Translations under genes and position numbers: made by a program
Assembly (NCBI GenBank): GCA_045643465.1
Contig: JAZUKV010000021.1
Coordinates: 62,001-126,000 of the forward strand
Reading direction: 5' to 3'
Source: CAG-492 sp045643465
GTDB taxonomy: Bacteria; Bacillota; Clostridia; TANB77; CAG-508
DNA: 64,000 nucleotides
Part shown: piece after piece, positions 27,071 to 35,317 of the stretch
Layout of the letters: every line of letters starts with the position of its first letter
Numbering within the stretch: the stretch's first letter is position 1
The notes under the pieces: generated by a model
What the model saw: only the letters and a program-made list of their open reading frames with translations
Database searches by the model: none
What the model was told of the DNA's origin: nothing

Positions 27071-28273
27071 ATGGCTAAGGAGAAATTTGAAAGAAGCAAA
27101 CCACACGTTAACATTGGTACTATTGGTCACGTTGATCATGGTAAAACAACAACAACAGCAGCTATTACAAAATATTTAAGTTTATTAGGAAAAGCTAAAT
27201 TTGAAGCATACGATCAAATCGATGGTGCTCCAGAAGAGCAAGCAAGAGGTATTACAATTAATACAGCTCACGTAGAGTATGAAACAGATAACAGACACTA
27301 TGCTCACGTTGACTGCCCAGGACATGCTGACTATGTTAAAAACATGATCACAGGTGCTGCACAAATGGATGGTGCTATATTAGTTGTTTCAGCAGCTGAT
27401 GGACCAATGCCTCAAACAAGAGAGCATATATTACTTGCTAGACAAGTTGGTGTTAAATATATAGTTGTATATTTAAATAAATGTGATATGGTTGATGATC
27501 CAGAATTATTAGAATTAGTTGAAATGGAAGTTAGAGACTTATTATCAAGCTATGATTTCCCAGGAGATGATATCCCAGTAATCAAAGGATCTTCATTAAA
27601 AGTATTAGAAAGTTCATCTACAGATCCAAATGCAGCAGAATATGCTCCAATGAAAGAATTAATGGATGCTGTTGATAGCTATATCCCAACACCAGAAAGA
27701 CCAGTTGATCAACCATTCCTAATGCCTATCGAAGACGTATTCACTATTACAGGTAGAGGTACAGTTGTTACAGGTAGAGTTGAAAGAGGAACAGTTAAAT
27801 TACAAGATGAAATTGAAATCGTTGGATTATCAAATGAATCTAAGAAAACAGTTGTTACTGGTGTAGAAATGTTCAGAAAATTATTAGACCAAGCTGAAGC
27901 TGGAGATAATATCGGTGTTCTTTTAAGAGGTATTCAAAGAGAAGAAGTTGAAAGAGGACAAGTTTTAGCAAAACCAGGAACAATACATCCACATACAAAA
28001 TTCACATCACAAGTATATGTATTAACTAAAGAAGAAGGTGGAAGACATACACCATTCTTCACAAACTACAGACCACAATTCTATTTCAGAACAACAGACG
28101 TTACAGGTGTTATCGAATTACCACAAGGTGTAGAAATGTGTATGCCAGGTGATAACGTAGATATGACTATAACATTAATCACACCAATCGCTATCGAAAA
28201 AGGATTAAGATTCGCTATTCTTGAAGCTGGAAGAACAGTAGCTTCAGGAGTTGTACCTGACGTTATTGAATAA
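27071..28273 (+). CDS. tuf: elongation factor Tu
   Basis: A 400-residue GTPase that delivers aminoacyl-tRNA. It has GHVDHGKT (19-26), RGITINTAHVEYET, DCPGHADY and NKCD, then domains 2 and 3 with GRGTVVTGRVERG and the GGRHTPF loop. AAAGGAGGA lies at 27054-27062. Codon use is the most biased to C-ending codons in the window (ATC, AAC, TTC), fitting very high expression. Confidence 0.98.
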   Translation: MAKEKFERSKPHVNIGTIGHVDHGKTTTTAAITKYLSLLGKAKFEAYDQIDGAPEEQARGITINTAHVEYETDNRHYAHVDCPGHADYVKNMITGAAQMDGAILVVSAADGPMPQTREHILLARQVGVKYIVVYLNKCDMVDDPELLELVEMEVRDLLSSYDFPGDDIPVIKGSSLKVLESSSTDPNAAEYAPMKELMDAVDSYIPTPERPVDQPFLMPIEDVFTITGRGTVVTGRVERGTVKLQDEIEIVGLSNESKKTVVTGVEMFRKLLDQAEAGDNIGVLLRGIQREEVERGQVLAKPGTIHPHTKFTSQVYVLTKEEGGRHTPFFTNYRPQFYFRTTDVTGVIELPQGVEMCMPGDNVDMTITLITPIAIEKGLRFAILEAGRTVASGVVPDVIE

Positions 28274-28284
28274 TAAAGCTAATA

Positions 28285-28326
28285 ATAGCAAGGGTTACAG
28301 AAATTTGTAGCACCTTGCTATTTTTG
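28285..28326 (+). terminator. intrinsic terminator after tuf
   Basis: ATAGCAAGG (28285-28293) pairs with CCTTGCTAT (28313-28321) and is followed by TTTTTG. The loop is 19 bases. Confidence 0.85.
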
Positions 28327-28371
28327 TATTTCCCACATAATTCCCATATATAAAATATTATTTATAAAAAA

Positions 28372-28402
28372 AAAACAGGAAAATTAAATTTTCCTGTTTT
28401 TT
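28372..28402. terminator. palindromic terminator, left boundary of the small island
   Basis: AAACAGGAAAATT, centre A, AATTTTCCTGTTT, then more T. Its exact reverse complement occurs at 30831-30857. It can stop transcription on either strand. Confidence 0.8.
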
Positions 28403-28413
28403 ATCTTTAGGCT

Positions 28414-28439
28414 AACTCCACAGCTAAGCTGAGGGAGTT
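28414..28439. repeat. IS200-like end hairpin
   Basis: AACTCC-CAGCT and AGCTG-GGAGTT form a bulged hairpin of the kind found at ends of IS200/IS605 elements, which are recognised as single-stranded hairpins. It lies about 100 bases before a tnpA-like fragment. Confidence 0.5.
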
Positions 28440-28537
28440 CCATAACACTTATAGTTATGAGAGTTGTATCAAAAAAATGATATAATACTTTTAAGTTTGA
28501 TGTCTTAAAAAATAAAATAACAAAGAAAGTGATTCGT

Positions 28538-28612
28538 ATGACAAGTTCATACACAGATAGTTTAGTACATACAACATATGAATGTAATTGCAGTATTATA
28601 GGTTTAAAATAG
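28538..28612 (+). pseudogene. IS200-family transposase (tnpA) N-terminal remnant
   Basis: A 24-residue reading frame, beginning TSSYTDSLVHTTYECNCS and then stopping. The SLxHTxYxC pattern matches the first residues of IS200-type TnpA, which normally continues with a KYHIVF stretch. The rest of the Y1 transposase, including the HUH motif and catalytic Tyr, is absent. An AAAGTGA site precedes it. It is a dead element. Confidence 0.55.
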
Positions 28613-28799
28613 ATATGTCACATGTAAATTGAAAATAAAATATTGAAAAAAGAGTTTTTTGGTGTTACAATGTTGTGAATAGTAAAAAAATATACATAAT
28701 AAGAAATCTAAAAATATACAATAGCATAATATTTAATTAATACTAAAGATAATATTTAGCTAGGTGCTTGTGGAGAGAGACTACAAGGTAGAATTAATA
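28613..28799. other. gene-free segment inside the island
   Basis: Very A-rich sequence with no reading frame, hairpin or promoter that I can support. It presumably holds the promoter of the leader peptide and kinase. Confidence 0.4.
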
Positions 28800-28813
28800 T
28801 AGGAGGTAGAAAA

Positions 28814-28852
28814 ATGAACCAATACCAAGTAATTGTTCAGTTAGACTTATAG
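28814..28852 (+). CDS. 12-residue leader peptide
   Basis: MNQYQVIVQLDL, then TAG, preceded by a perfect AGGAGG at 28801-28806 with ideal spacing. A terminator hairpin follows 45 bases later and then the kinase gene. This is the layout of a translation-coupled attenuation leader, where ribosome stalling decides between termination and readthrough. The peptide has no run of a single amino acid, so an antibiotic-type stall signal is more likely than amino-acid sensing. Confidence 0.5.
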   Translation: MNQYQVIVQLDL

Positions 28853-28897
28853 ACATAAACAATGATTTTTGGTATATCTACGAGCCATAAAAAGTTG

Positions 28898-28936
28898 AGC
28901 AGATAGTCTTACAATAAGGATTATCTGCTTTTTTAT
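28898..28936 (+). terminator. attenuator-like terminator before the kinase gene
   Basis: AGCAGATAGTCTT pairs with AAGGATTATCTGCT (wobbles allowed) and is followed by TTTTTTA. It stands between the leader peptide and the kinase ribosome site, so the kinase is expressed only on readthrough. Confidence 0.7.
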
Positions 28937-28954
28937 AGGAGGAATTAGTATAAA

Positions 28955-29506
28955 ATGTATAAAAATAAAAAAATAATATATATTTATGGAGCTAGTGGTG
29001 CAGGTTCCACTACATTAGGAGAGGCAATTATAAAAGAGAATAATGGTGTTCAGTTTGATACAGACTATTATTTTTGGAAACATTATAATGAACATCAAAA
29101 AAGAATGGATGATATGATTAATGATATAAAATCATGCAAAAGCAATTTTATGGTTATTACAGGTAGCTTTTGGAATTGGAAATGTGATTATTCTGAATTA
29201 ATAGATTATATAGACTATTATGTAAGAATAGTTTTGAATCACAATATTAGAATGGAAAGATTATTAAAAAGAGAAAAAGAAAGATATGGTAGTAGAATTG
29301 ATTTAGGTGGAGATTTATATGAAGTTAATAAACAAAGAATTGAATGGGCAAATAATTATGATAATGGAGGAATAGAAATAAGAAGTTTAAAATCACATAT
29401 GTATTATGAAGAAATTTATCATATTAAACCAATTATTATAGATTCAGCTAATAGTGTTAATGAAAATGTAAAAACAATAAAAAAAATATGGAGGGGAAAT
29501 GAATAA
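28955..29506 (+). CDS. P-loop nucleotide kinase-like protein
   Basis: A 183-residue soluble protein. It opens with a beta-strand and Walker A, IYGASGAGSTT (residues 8-18), then an acidic strand (FDTDYYFW), a VITGSFW strand and a lid-like region rich in Arg (RMERLLKREKERYGSR). This is the layout of small kinases related to adenylate or shikimate kinase. The substrate is unknown. AGGAGG at 28937-28942 sets the start. It overlaps the following aldo/keto reductase by 8 bases, so the two are translationally coupled. Confidence 0.7.
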   Translation: MYKNKKIIYIYGASGAGSTTLGEAIIKENNGVQFDTDYYFWKHYNEHQKRMDDMINDIKSCKSNFMVITGSFWNWKCDYSELIDYIDYYVRIVLNHNIRMERLLKREKERYGSRIDLGGDLYEVNKQRIEWANNYDNGGIEIRSLKSHMYYEEIYHIKPIIIDSANSVNENVKTIKKIWRGNE

Positions 29507-30569
29507 GTTGGGATATGGGTTATCTAAATTACCGACAAAATCAGATAATACAATCGATGAAGAAAAATCAATGAATCTTATAGAATATGCTTTGAAATGT
29601 AAAATTAATATTTTTGATACATCGCCTTTTTATATGAATGGACAAAGTGAATGTATTGTAGGGATGACACTAAAAAAAAATAAACAATCTCAAATTATTA
29701 CAAAAATTTCCTTAAAAGAAATAAATGATAAAGAAGATTTTTTGCGAGTGTTTAATGAGCAATTACAGAAATTGAATAGAGAATATATAGATTATTACCT
29801 GATTCATGGATTTGATAATAATAGAATTAATAAGTTTAAAGATATTAAAATAAATCAATGGTTAAACGAACTAAAAAATAGTGGGAAAATTAAAAATATA
29901 GGTTTTTCTTTTCACGGAAAATTAAATTTAATAAAAGAAGTTATAAAAATTTATAATTGGGATGTTTGTATGGTTAAATTTTCACCTTTTGAAGAGAATT
30001 TTGAGATTGGATATAATGGTATAAATTTATTAAAGGAAAACAAAATAAAGATTTTCATAATGCAACCGTATTTTGGTGGAATTTTTACGGATTTAGTAAA
30101 AAAAATAGATGAGAAAAAAGGAATGTTTTATTCTATATGGGATAATTATAAAATGGATACGATATTTTTTGGAACAAAGAGTATTACACATTTAAAAGAA
30201 AATATTGATATTTTAAATGATTATTATGATATAGATAAAAAAGAACAAGCTTTAAAAGAGTTTAATAAAGTAAAGGAAAATTACATTTCTAATAAAACTA
30301 TAAAGTGTGATGGATGTAGTGAATGTATTTGTTGCGAAAAAAAATCGCAATTCCATATATATTTATAATATATAATGTTTTTAAAATTACAGGAAACCAG
30401 AATAAATTTATACATGATTATGAAAATATAGTAAAAAAACATGGAAATTTCCGGAAATATTTGTGATAATTGTGGGGAATGTATAAAGAACTGTAAAAAT
30501 AAAATAAATATATCAGAATATATTAAAAATATACATAAAGAGTATATTGAAATAAAAGATAAACAATAA
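29499..30569 (+). pseudogene. aldo/keto reductase with iron-sulfur tail, two frameshifts
   Basis: The first 282 residues are an AKR barrel: LGYGLSKLPT, NIFDTSPFY, YIDYYLIHGFD with the usual His, and IGFSFHG. The frame ends early at 30368 after CDGCSECICCEKK. Adding one A in the 8-A run at 30337-30344 restores an IAIPYIFIIYNVFK stretch, and removing one T near 30460 restores CDNCGECIKNCKN. Together they rebuild the CxxCxxC...CxxCxxCxxxC ferredoxin-like tail of 4Fe-4S AKR proteins, ending at 30569. It shares an 8-base overlap with the kinase gene. Two defects in one tail suggest real decay. Confidence 0.7.
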
Positions 30570-30588
30570 ATATGATTTTATAAAACGA

Positions 30589-30686
30589 ATGCATGATAAT
30601 ATTTTATAAATATGATTGCTGATAAAACTATTGAAGTTGAAGATGGCGAAGTAACAGTTTTTCACGGGAATTATGAAAAAAAATAA
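30589..30686 (+). pseudogene. C-terminal remnant of an ABC-F ATPase
   Basis: The frame from 30612 encodes ADKTIEVEDGEVTVFHGNY, which matches the end of the second ATPase domain of ABC-F proteins (an xADKIIEIEDGKxxxFxGNY pattern). A MHDN, resembling the SHDR switch motif, lies just upstream at 30589 in another frame, so the fragment is degraded. ABC-F proteins act on ribosomes, and many give antibiotic resistance under leader-peptide control. Confidence 0.5.
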
Positions 30687-30830
30687 ATAATACAGTCATG
30701 CAAGATTATATTACATAGTTTTTATCATAATCATGTATACTTAGTCATAGTTTTACCACAAAAAAAGCCAATAACTTGAAATCATGAAGGTTACAATCGA
30801 TTTACAGCTCACATAAAAGGAGTAATAAAA

Positions 30831-30857
30831 AAACAGGAAAATTTAATTTTCCTGTTT
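30831..30857. terminator. palindromic terminator, right boundary of island and end of mutS2
   Basis: AAACAGGAAAATT, centre T, AATTTTCCTGTTT. It is the exact reverse complement of the hairpin at 28372-28402. It lies just downstream of mutS2 (minus strand) and can end that transcript. Confidence 0.8.
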
Positions 30858-30867
30858 TTTTATTAAA

Positions 30868-33240
30868 TTATTTGATAGTTACAATAGTTACACCCATTTC
30901 ACCTTCACCAAAAGTTCCTAATCTAAATGAAGAAACGTGAGGGTGATTTTTTAAATATTGATGTATTCCTTGGCGAAGTTTTCCAGTCCCTTTTCCATGC
31001 ACTATTCTAACTGTTTCAAGATTTGACAAAGCTGAGTCATCTAAAAATTTATCAATAATAAAAATTGCATCTTCAACATTTTGTCCAATAACATTAATTT
31101 CTGTTGTAGCTGTTTTAGATTTTAAGTTTTTTGAAGAAATTTTAGTAGTAGATTGTGTATTTTTAGTTGCTCCTTGTTGTTTCAAAACTACTAAATTATT
31201 AATAGTAACATTCATTTTCATATTACCAATTTGAATTTGAACTTCATTTGATTTATTAGGATTACTCAATAAAATTCCTTCTTGATTTAAAGTTTTTACT
31301 AAAACATGCATACCTATTTGAAGGTCTTTAGGAGTTTCAGATATTTCAGCATTACTATTATTTTCAGCAGATGAAATATCCTGAATATTTTCATTAAGTT
31401 TATTTCTAAGTAAATTAGCATTTTTTAAAGCATCAGAAGTTTCTGTTTTATATAATTGATTTAAATCTGAAATTATAGAGCTAGCATTTTTCTTAGCATT
31501 TAATAAAATTTCTCTAGCCTGCGATTTGGCTTTTTCAATTATTTCGTTTTCACGAGTTGTAAGAGCATTTAATTTAGTATCTAGTGATTTTCTTAACATT
31601 TCAATTTGATTAGAATTTTGTTTAATTAATTCTTTTTCTCTTTCAATTTCAACTTTATCGTCATAGATATTTTTAATTAGCTCTTCTAAATTTACAGTAT
31701 CATCTTTCATTAAGGATTCGGCTCTTTTTAATATAGAATCAGGCATTCCTAATCTTTTTGTTATAGCAAAGGCATTGCTTTTTCCAGGAACACCAACTAA
31801 TAATTTATAAGTAGGTTTTAAATGCTCTATATCAAATTCAGAGCTTGCATTTTCAAAGCCATTTGTTACAAGTGCATAGTTTTTTATTTCTTGGTAGTGT
31901 GTTGTAGCAAGTGAAATTGCACCTAAGTTGTGAAAATATTCTAAAATACTAATTGCTAAATTAGCTCCTTGTAAAGGATCTGTGCCAGATCCTAATTCAT
32001 CAACTAAAACAAGACTTTTGGCAGTTGCTTGTTTATAAATATCAATAATGTTTAACATATGTGAAGAAAAAGTACTAAGAGATTCTTGAATACTTTGTTC
32101 ATCTCCAATATCTGCAAAGACATTATCAAATACACAAAGTGAGCTACCATCTTTAGCTGGAATGTGAAGTCCACAATAAGCCATTAAGCATAATAATCCG
32201 GTAGTTTTTAGGCAAACTGTTTTTCCTCCAGTATTAGGTCCTGTAATAATAAGTGATGTAAATGATTTACCAATTTCTATATCAATTGGTATAACTATAT
32301 GTTTATCTATTAAAGGATGACGAGCTTCTTTTAAATCTATAATTTTTTCTTCATTTATAATAGGCTCTATACAGTTATTATCTTGTGAAAACTTAGCTTT
32401 AGCGAATATTAAATCAAGATTACCAATTGCATCAATCGATAATTTTAAATTATTAACAATCGGATATATAAGTTCAGAAAGATTTTTTAATATTTTTTCA
32501 ATTTCGATATTTTCTTCTAATTGTAGGCTATGAATTTGATTATTCATTTCGAAAATAGAAATAGGCTCTATAAAAACAGTAGAACCACTATATGACATAT
32601 CATGAATAAAACCTTTAATATTGTCCTTATATTCGATTTTAACAGGAATAACATATCTATCATTTCGTATAGTTATGATTGGATCCATCAAATATTTTGA
32701 ATAAGATGACGAATGTATGTATTTATTTAAAGTATCTTTAATAGAATTTTCTAAAGATAGTTTTTTTCTACGAATATTATGCAATGTTGAAGAAGCTTCA
32801 TCAGAAACAGTGTTTTCATCGATAATTGATCTAAAGATGGTATTTTCTAAATCAGTATTTGAATATAAAAGTTCAAAATAATTTGCAATACAGTCATATT
32901 TAGAGCTATCTTCTACTGATGAAAAATAATTTTTTAATTCTTTAGAGATTTTTAAAATTTTTCCAACAAAAAGTAAATTGCTACAAGAAAGTGTTGAGTT
33001 ACTTGATATTAATTTTAATAATAAAGAATGATTACTTATTTCTGCAATTGGAGGTTTTCCAGAAGTTGTAATTAATTGAGATGCTTGTGTAGTTTCTGAT
33101 AAAGTATGTTTTACCTCTAATATATTGTCTGAAGGTTTTAGTGATTGAGCTAATTCTTTTCCAATTTCTGTTATACAATAAGTTTTTAATAAATTTATAA
33201 TTATTGGTAATTCTAATTTTTGAAAATATTTTTCAAACAT
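30868..33240 (-). CDS. mutS2: MutS2 DNA/ribosome-rescue ATPase
   Basis: About 790 residues. It lacks the MutS mismatch-recognition domain. The core has a clamp region, Walker A GPNTGGKT and a LVDELGSGTDP Walker B. A coiled coil follows and a C-terminal Smr domain with RIVHGKGTGKLRQGI. MutS2 proteins suppress recombination and, in Bacillus, split collided ribosomes. The frame opens 66 bases further upstream, but a GGAG just before the ATG at 33240 fixes the start. Confidence 0.95.
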   Translation of the reverse strand: MFEKYFQKLELPIIINLLKTYCITEIGKELAQSLKPSDNILEVKHTLSETTQASQLITTSGKPPIAEISNHSLLLKLISSNSTLSCSNLLFVGKILKISKELKNYFSSVEDSSKYDCIANYFELLYSNTDLENTIFRSIIDENTVSDEASSTLHNIRRKKLSLENSIKDTLNKYIHSSSYSKYLMDPIITIRNDRYVIPVKIEYKDNIKGFIHDMSYSGSTVFIEPISIFEMNNQIHSLQLEENIEIEKILKNLSELIYPIVNNLKLSIDAIGNLDLIFAKAKFSQDNNCIEPIINEEKIIDLKEARHPLIDKHIVIPIDIEIGKSFTSLIITGPNTGGKTVCLKTTGLLCLMAYCGLHIPAKDGSSLCVFDNVFADIGDEQSIQESLSTFSSHMLNIIDIYKQATAKSLVLVDELGSGTDPLQGANLAISILEYFHNLGAISLATTHYQEIKNYALVTNGFENASSEFDIEHLKPTYKLLVGVPGKSNAFAITKRLGMPDSILKRAESLMKDDTVNLEELIKNIYDDKVEIEREKELIKQNSNQIEMLRKSLDTKLNALTTRENEIIEKAKSQAREILLNAKKNASSIISDLNQLYKTETSDALKNANLLRNKLNENIQDISSAENNSNAEISETPKDLQIGMHVLVKTLNQEGILLSNPNKSNEVQIQIGNMKMNVTINNLVVLKQQGATKNTQSTTKISSKNLKSKTATTEINVIGQNVEDAIFIIDKFLDDSALSNLETVRIVHGKGTGKLRQGIHQYLKNHPHVSSFRLGTFGEGEMGVTIVTIK

Positions 33241-33415
33241 GTTTTTCTCCATTTCTAAATTTAATATTATACAATAAATAGTATCATAAAATGTGCGATA
33301 AAACAAGGTTTAGAAGTGTAACTGTATTTTATGTAAAAAGAAAATTAAATTTTAATTGAAAACAAATTAAAAATGTGATATTATTTTTTTGAAGATATTG
33401 AAAGAGGAAGTAAAA

Positions 33416-33916
33416 GTGAAAATTAATATTGTGATGGTAGAGCCTGAAATACCACAAAATACAGGCAATATTGCGAGAACTTGTGCAATAACAGGAGCAA
33501 AATTGCATTTAGTACATCCATTAGGATTTAAAATAGATGACAAATCTTTAAAAAGGTCAGGGTTAGACTATTGGGATAAACTTGATATAGAAGAGCATAA
33601 ATCGTTGGAAGATTTTTTAGCTAAGTATAAACCAGAAACTAATAACATGTTTTTTGCAAGTACAAAAGCAACTCATTGTTATTCTGATGTAGATTATTCA
33701 AAATATGATGAAGTTTTTGTTTTATATGGAAAAGAAACAAAAGGTTTGCCAGAAGATTTATTAAAAAAATATATTAATCAAACAATTCGTATTCCAATGA
33801 GAAATACACTTAGATCATTAAATTTATCTAATTCTGTTGCAATTATAACATATGAAATGTTAAGACAAATTGGATTTGAAGATTTAAAAGAAACTCATGA
33901 GGATTATTGGGAATAA
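33416..33916 (+). CDS. trmL: tRNA (cytidine/uridine-34)-2'-O-methyltransferase
   Basis: A 166-residue SPOUT methyltransferase that methylates the wobble base. It starts with INIVMVEPEIPQNTGNIART, has FVLYGKETKGLP and IPMRNTLRSLNLSNSV, the knot that binds S-adenosylmethionine. Length matches TrmL. GTG start behind AGAGGAAG (33403-33410). A small gene follows 24 bases later. Confidence 0.93.
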   Translation: MKINIVMVEPEIPQNTGNIARTCAITGAKLHLVHPLGFKIDDKSLKRSGLDYWDKLDIEEHKSLEDFLAKYKPETNNMFFASTKATHCYSDVDYSKYDEVFVLYGKETKGLPEDLLKKYINQTIRIPMRNTLRSLNLSNSVAIITYEMLRQIGFEDLKETHEDYWE

Positions 33917-33940
33917 AAATATACAAAGGAGGAATAAAAA

Positions 33941-34138
33941 ATGAAAGAAAAATTAGGTAAAACTGTTGTTGATGGGAAAATAATTGATTTGGATACAGCA
34001 AGTCTTGAAGAATTAGAAAATAGCTATGAAAAGATAAAAAAACAAGAAGAAGATATCCAAAACAGAGTTTATAGAATGCTTGGACTTAAAGAAAAAAAGA
34101 AAAAAGTTGAAGAAAAAGTTGAAGAAGACGAAAGATAA
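33941..34138 (+). CDS. small charged protein, unknown
   Basis: A 65-residue soluble protein, almost all helix: an N-terminal TVVDGKIIDLDTASLEELEN and a Lys/Glu-rich end. AAGGAGGA precedes it. It ends 12 bases before the next gene and is likely cotranscribed. I do not recognise it. The IDLDTASLEELE pattern resembles the start of small coiled-coil proteins. Confidence 0.55.
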   Translation: MKEKLGKTVVDGKIIDLDTASLEELENSYEKIKKQEEDIQNRVYRMLGLKEKKKKVEEKVEEDER

Positions 34139-34150
34139 GAGGTGAGTTTT

Positions 34151-35197
34151 ATGGAAAATAAAGATCAAAAAGAAAATTCAGAAAATATTAATTTTAAAGA
34201 GCTAATTAATTTGTTAAATCAATTAAAAGTATTAAAAGATCAAAGAAGAGCATTGGAGCAAGCTATAGCAGAAAAGAGAAGAGAAAAAATTAATGAGATG
34301 ATTGCAGAAAGTGGAAGTATTTATCAAGGGAAAAAAGCTGAGATAAATAGATTACAAGAGATATATAAAACAGCTTTAGAAAATGCCCAGAATACGTATG
34401 GTGAATATAAAGATGAGCTAAGAGCACAAAAAGAGCAATATGAAAGTGAATTAGTGGGATATGAAGGAGATTTAACAGAATCAAAAGTAAAATTAAATAA
34501 TCTAAAAAAAGAGCCTTTTGTTAAGCAGTATGAAGAAGTATATAATAGAAATTACAATATAAGAATGAAACTTATAAAAAAATTAGATAAAACTAATGAT
34601 GAGGTTGAAATAAAATATTTAAAATCAGAGATTAAAGATATTAATGAAACATTAAAACGTAATAGAGAGAGCTTTTATAAAACAGATGTAGGAAAATCTT
34701 ATAAAGAGCTTGAAGATAAAAAAATAATGGCTGAAGATGGAATTTATGCTACTAAAAATAATATAGCTGAAGTTAATGAAAAAGATGAAAATTTAGATAA
34801 TGATTATAAAGAATGGGTAAAGAAAATAGAAAATTCTAAAAAAGAAAAAATCGGAATGGTAAAGACAAATAAGCTTCAAACATTTATTGGGGGTATTAGA
34901 GCTAAATTAGGAATTGGAAAACATAAAGAAGAAAAAAATGTAAAAGACACCTTAAATTCTGCAATAAATGTTGCGAATAACTTTATTAATAGCGTTAAAG
35001 AAAAAGGCAAAAATGCAATGATGAATGTTAAGAATGTAGCAGATAAAGGAATGGATAAAGTTCAAACATTTGCTAAAAATAGAGAATCAGATGTAATTAG
35101 AAAATTAACTCAATTAGCAAAAGATAATATCCAAAAACAAACAGAGAAAAATAAAAAATTGGAAGAAAAGAATCATGGAGGAGTAGAAATAGGATAA
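34151..35197 (+). CDS. coiled-coil protein of unknown function
   Basis: A 348-residue helical protein without a membrane segment. Long coiled coils span residues about 10-120 and 140-230. A basic region, then a Lys-rich tail with heptad-like helix (near 260-330), closes it. It starts at ATG with AGAGGTG at 34138-34144 (an in-frame GTG at 34142 is too close). It stands between trmL and rimP. The style recalls the N-termini of the proteins at 18416 and 21248, but no clear homology is visible. Confidence 0.6.
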   Translation: MENKDQKENSENINFKELINLLNQLKVLKDQRRALEQAIAEKRREKINEMIAESGSIYQGKKAEINRLQEIYKTALENAQNTYGEYKDELRAQKEQYESELVGYEGDLTESKVKLNNLKKEPFVKQYEEVYNRNYNIRMKLIKKLDKTNDEVEIKYLKSEIKDINETLKRNRESFYKTDVGKSYKELEDKKIMAEDGIYATKNNIAEVNEKDENLDNDYKEWVKKIENSKKEKIGMVKTNKLQTFIGGIRAKLGIGKHKEEKNVKDTLNSAINVANNFINSVKEKGKNAMMNVKNVADKGMDKVQTFAKNRESDVIRKLTQLAKDNIQKQTEKNKKLEEKNHGGVEIG

Positions 35198-35212
35198 AAT
35201 AGCATAAAAGTC

Positions 35213-35241
35213 TTGATTTTTTTTAATAAAAATAGTATAAT
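35213..35241 (+). promoter_or_regulatory. promoter of the rimP-nusA-infB operon
   Basis: TTGATT (35213-35218), a 17-base spacer and TATAAT (35236-35241), 76 bases before the rimP start. Confidence 0.8.
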
Positions 35242-35265
35242 AAATATGCTTAATAAAGATGACAG

Positions 35266-35290
35266 AAGAGTGGGAAAAAATCCCACTCTT
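35266..35290 (+). promoter_or_regulatory. leader hairpin before rimP
   Basis: AAGAGTGGGA (35266-35275), a five-A loop and TCCCACTCTT (35281-35290), a perfect 10-bp stem about 15-25 bases after the predicted transcript start. No U-run follows, so it is a 5' stability or binding element rather than a terminator. Confidence 0.65.
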
Positions 35291-35317
35291 CAATTATTGT
35301 ATAAGGAGGACATAGTA

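Larger units (their letters stand above)
30570..30867. other. AT-rich gap after the AKR pseudogene
   Basis: It holds the ABC-F remnant (30589-30686) and the right boundary hairpin (30831-30857). The rest shows no reading frame with a ribosome site. A short AAAGGAG at 30815-30821 precedes no open frame. Confidence 0.5.

Noticed and set aside
28741..28950. T-box riboswitch before the kinase gene
   Set aside because: There is no AGGGTGGNACCGCG-type sequence; the short leader frame explains the attenuator better.
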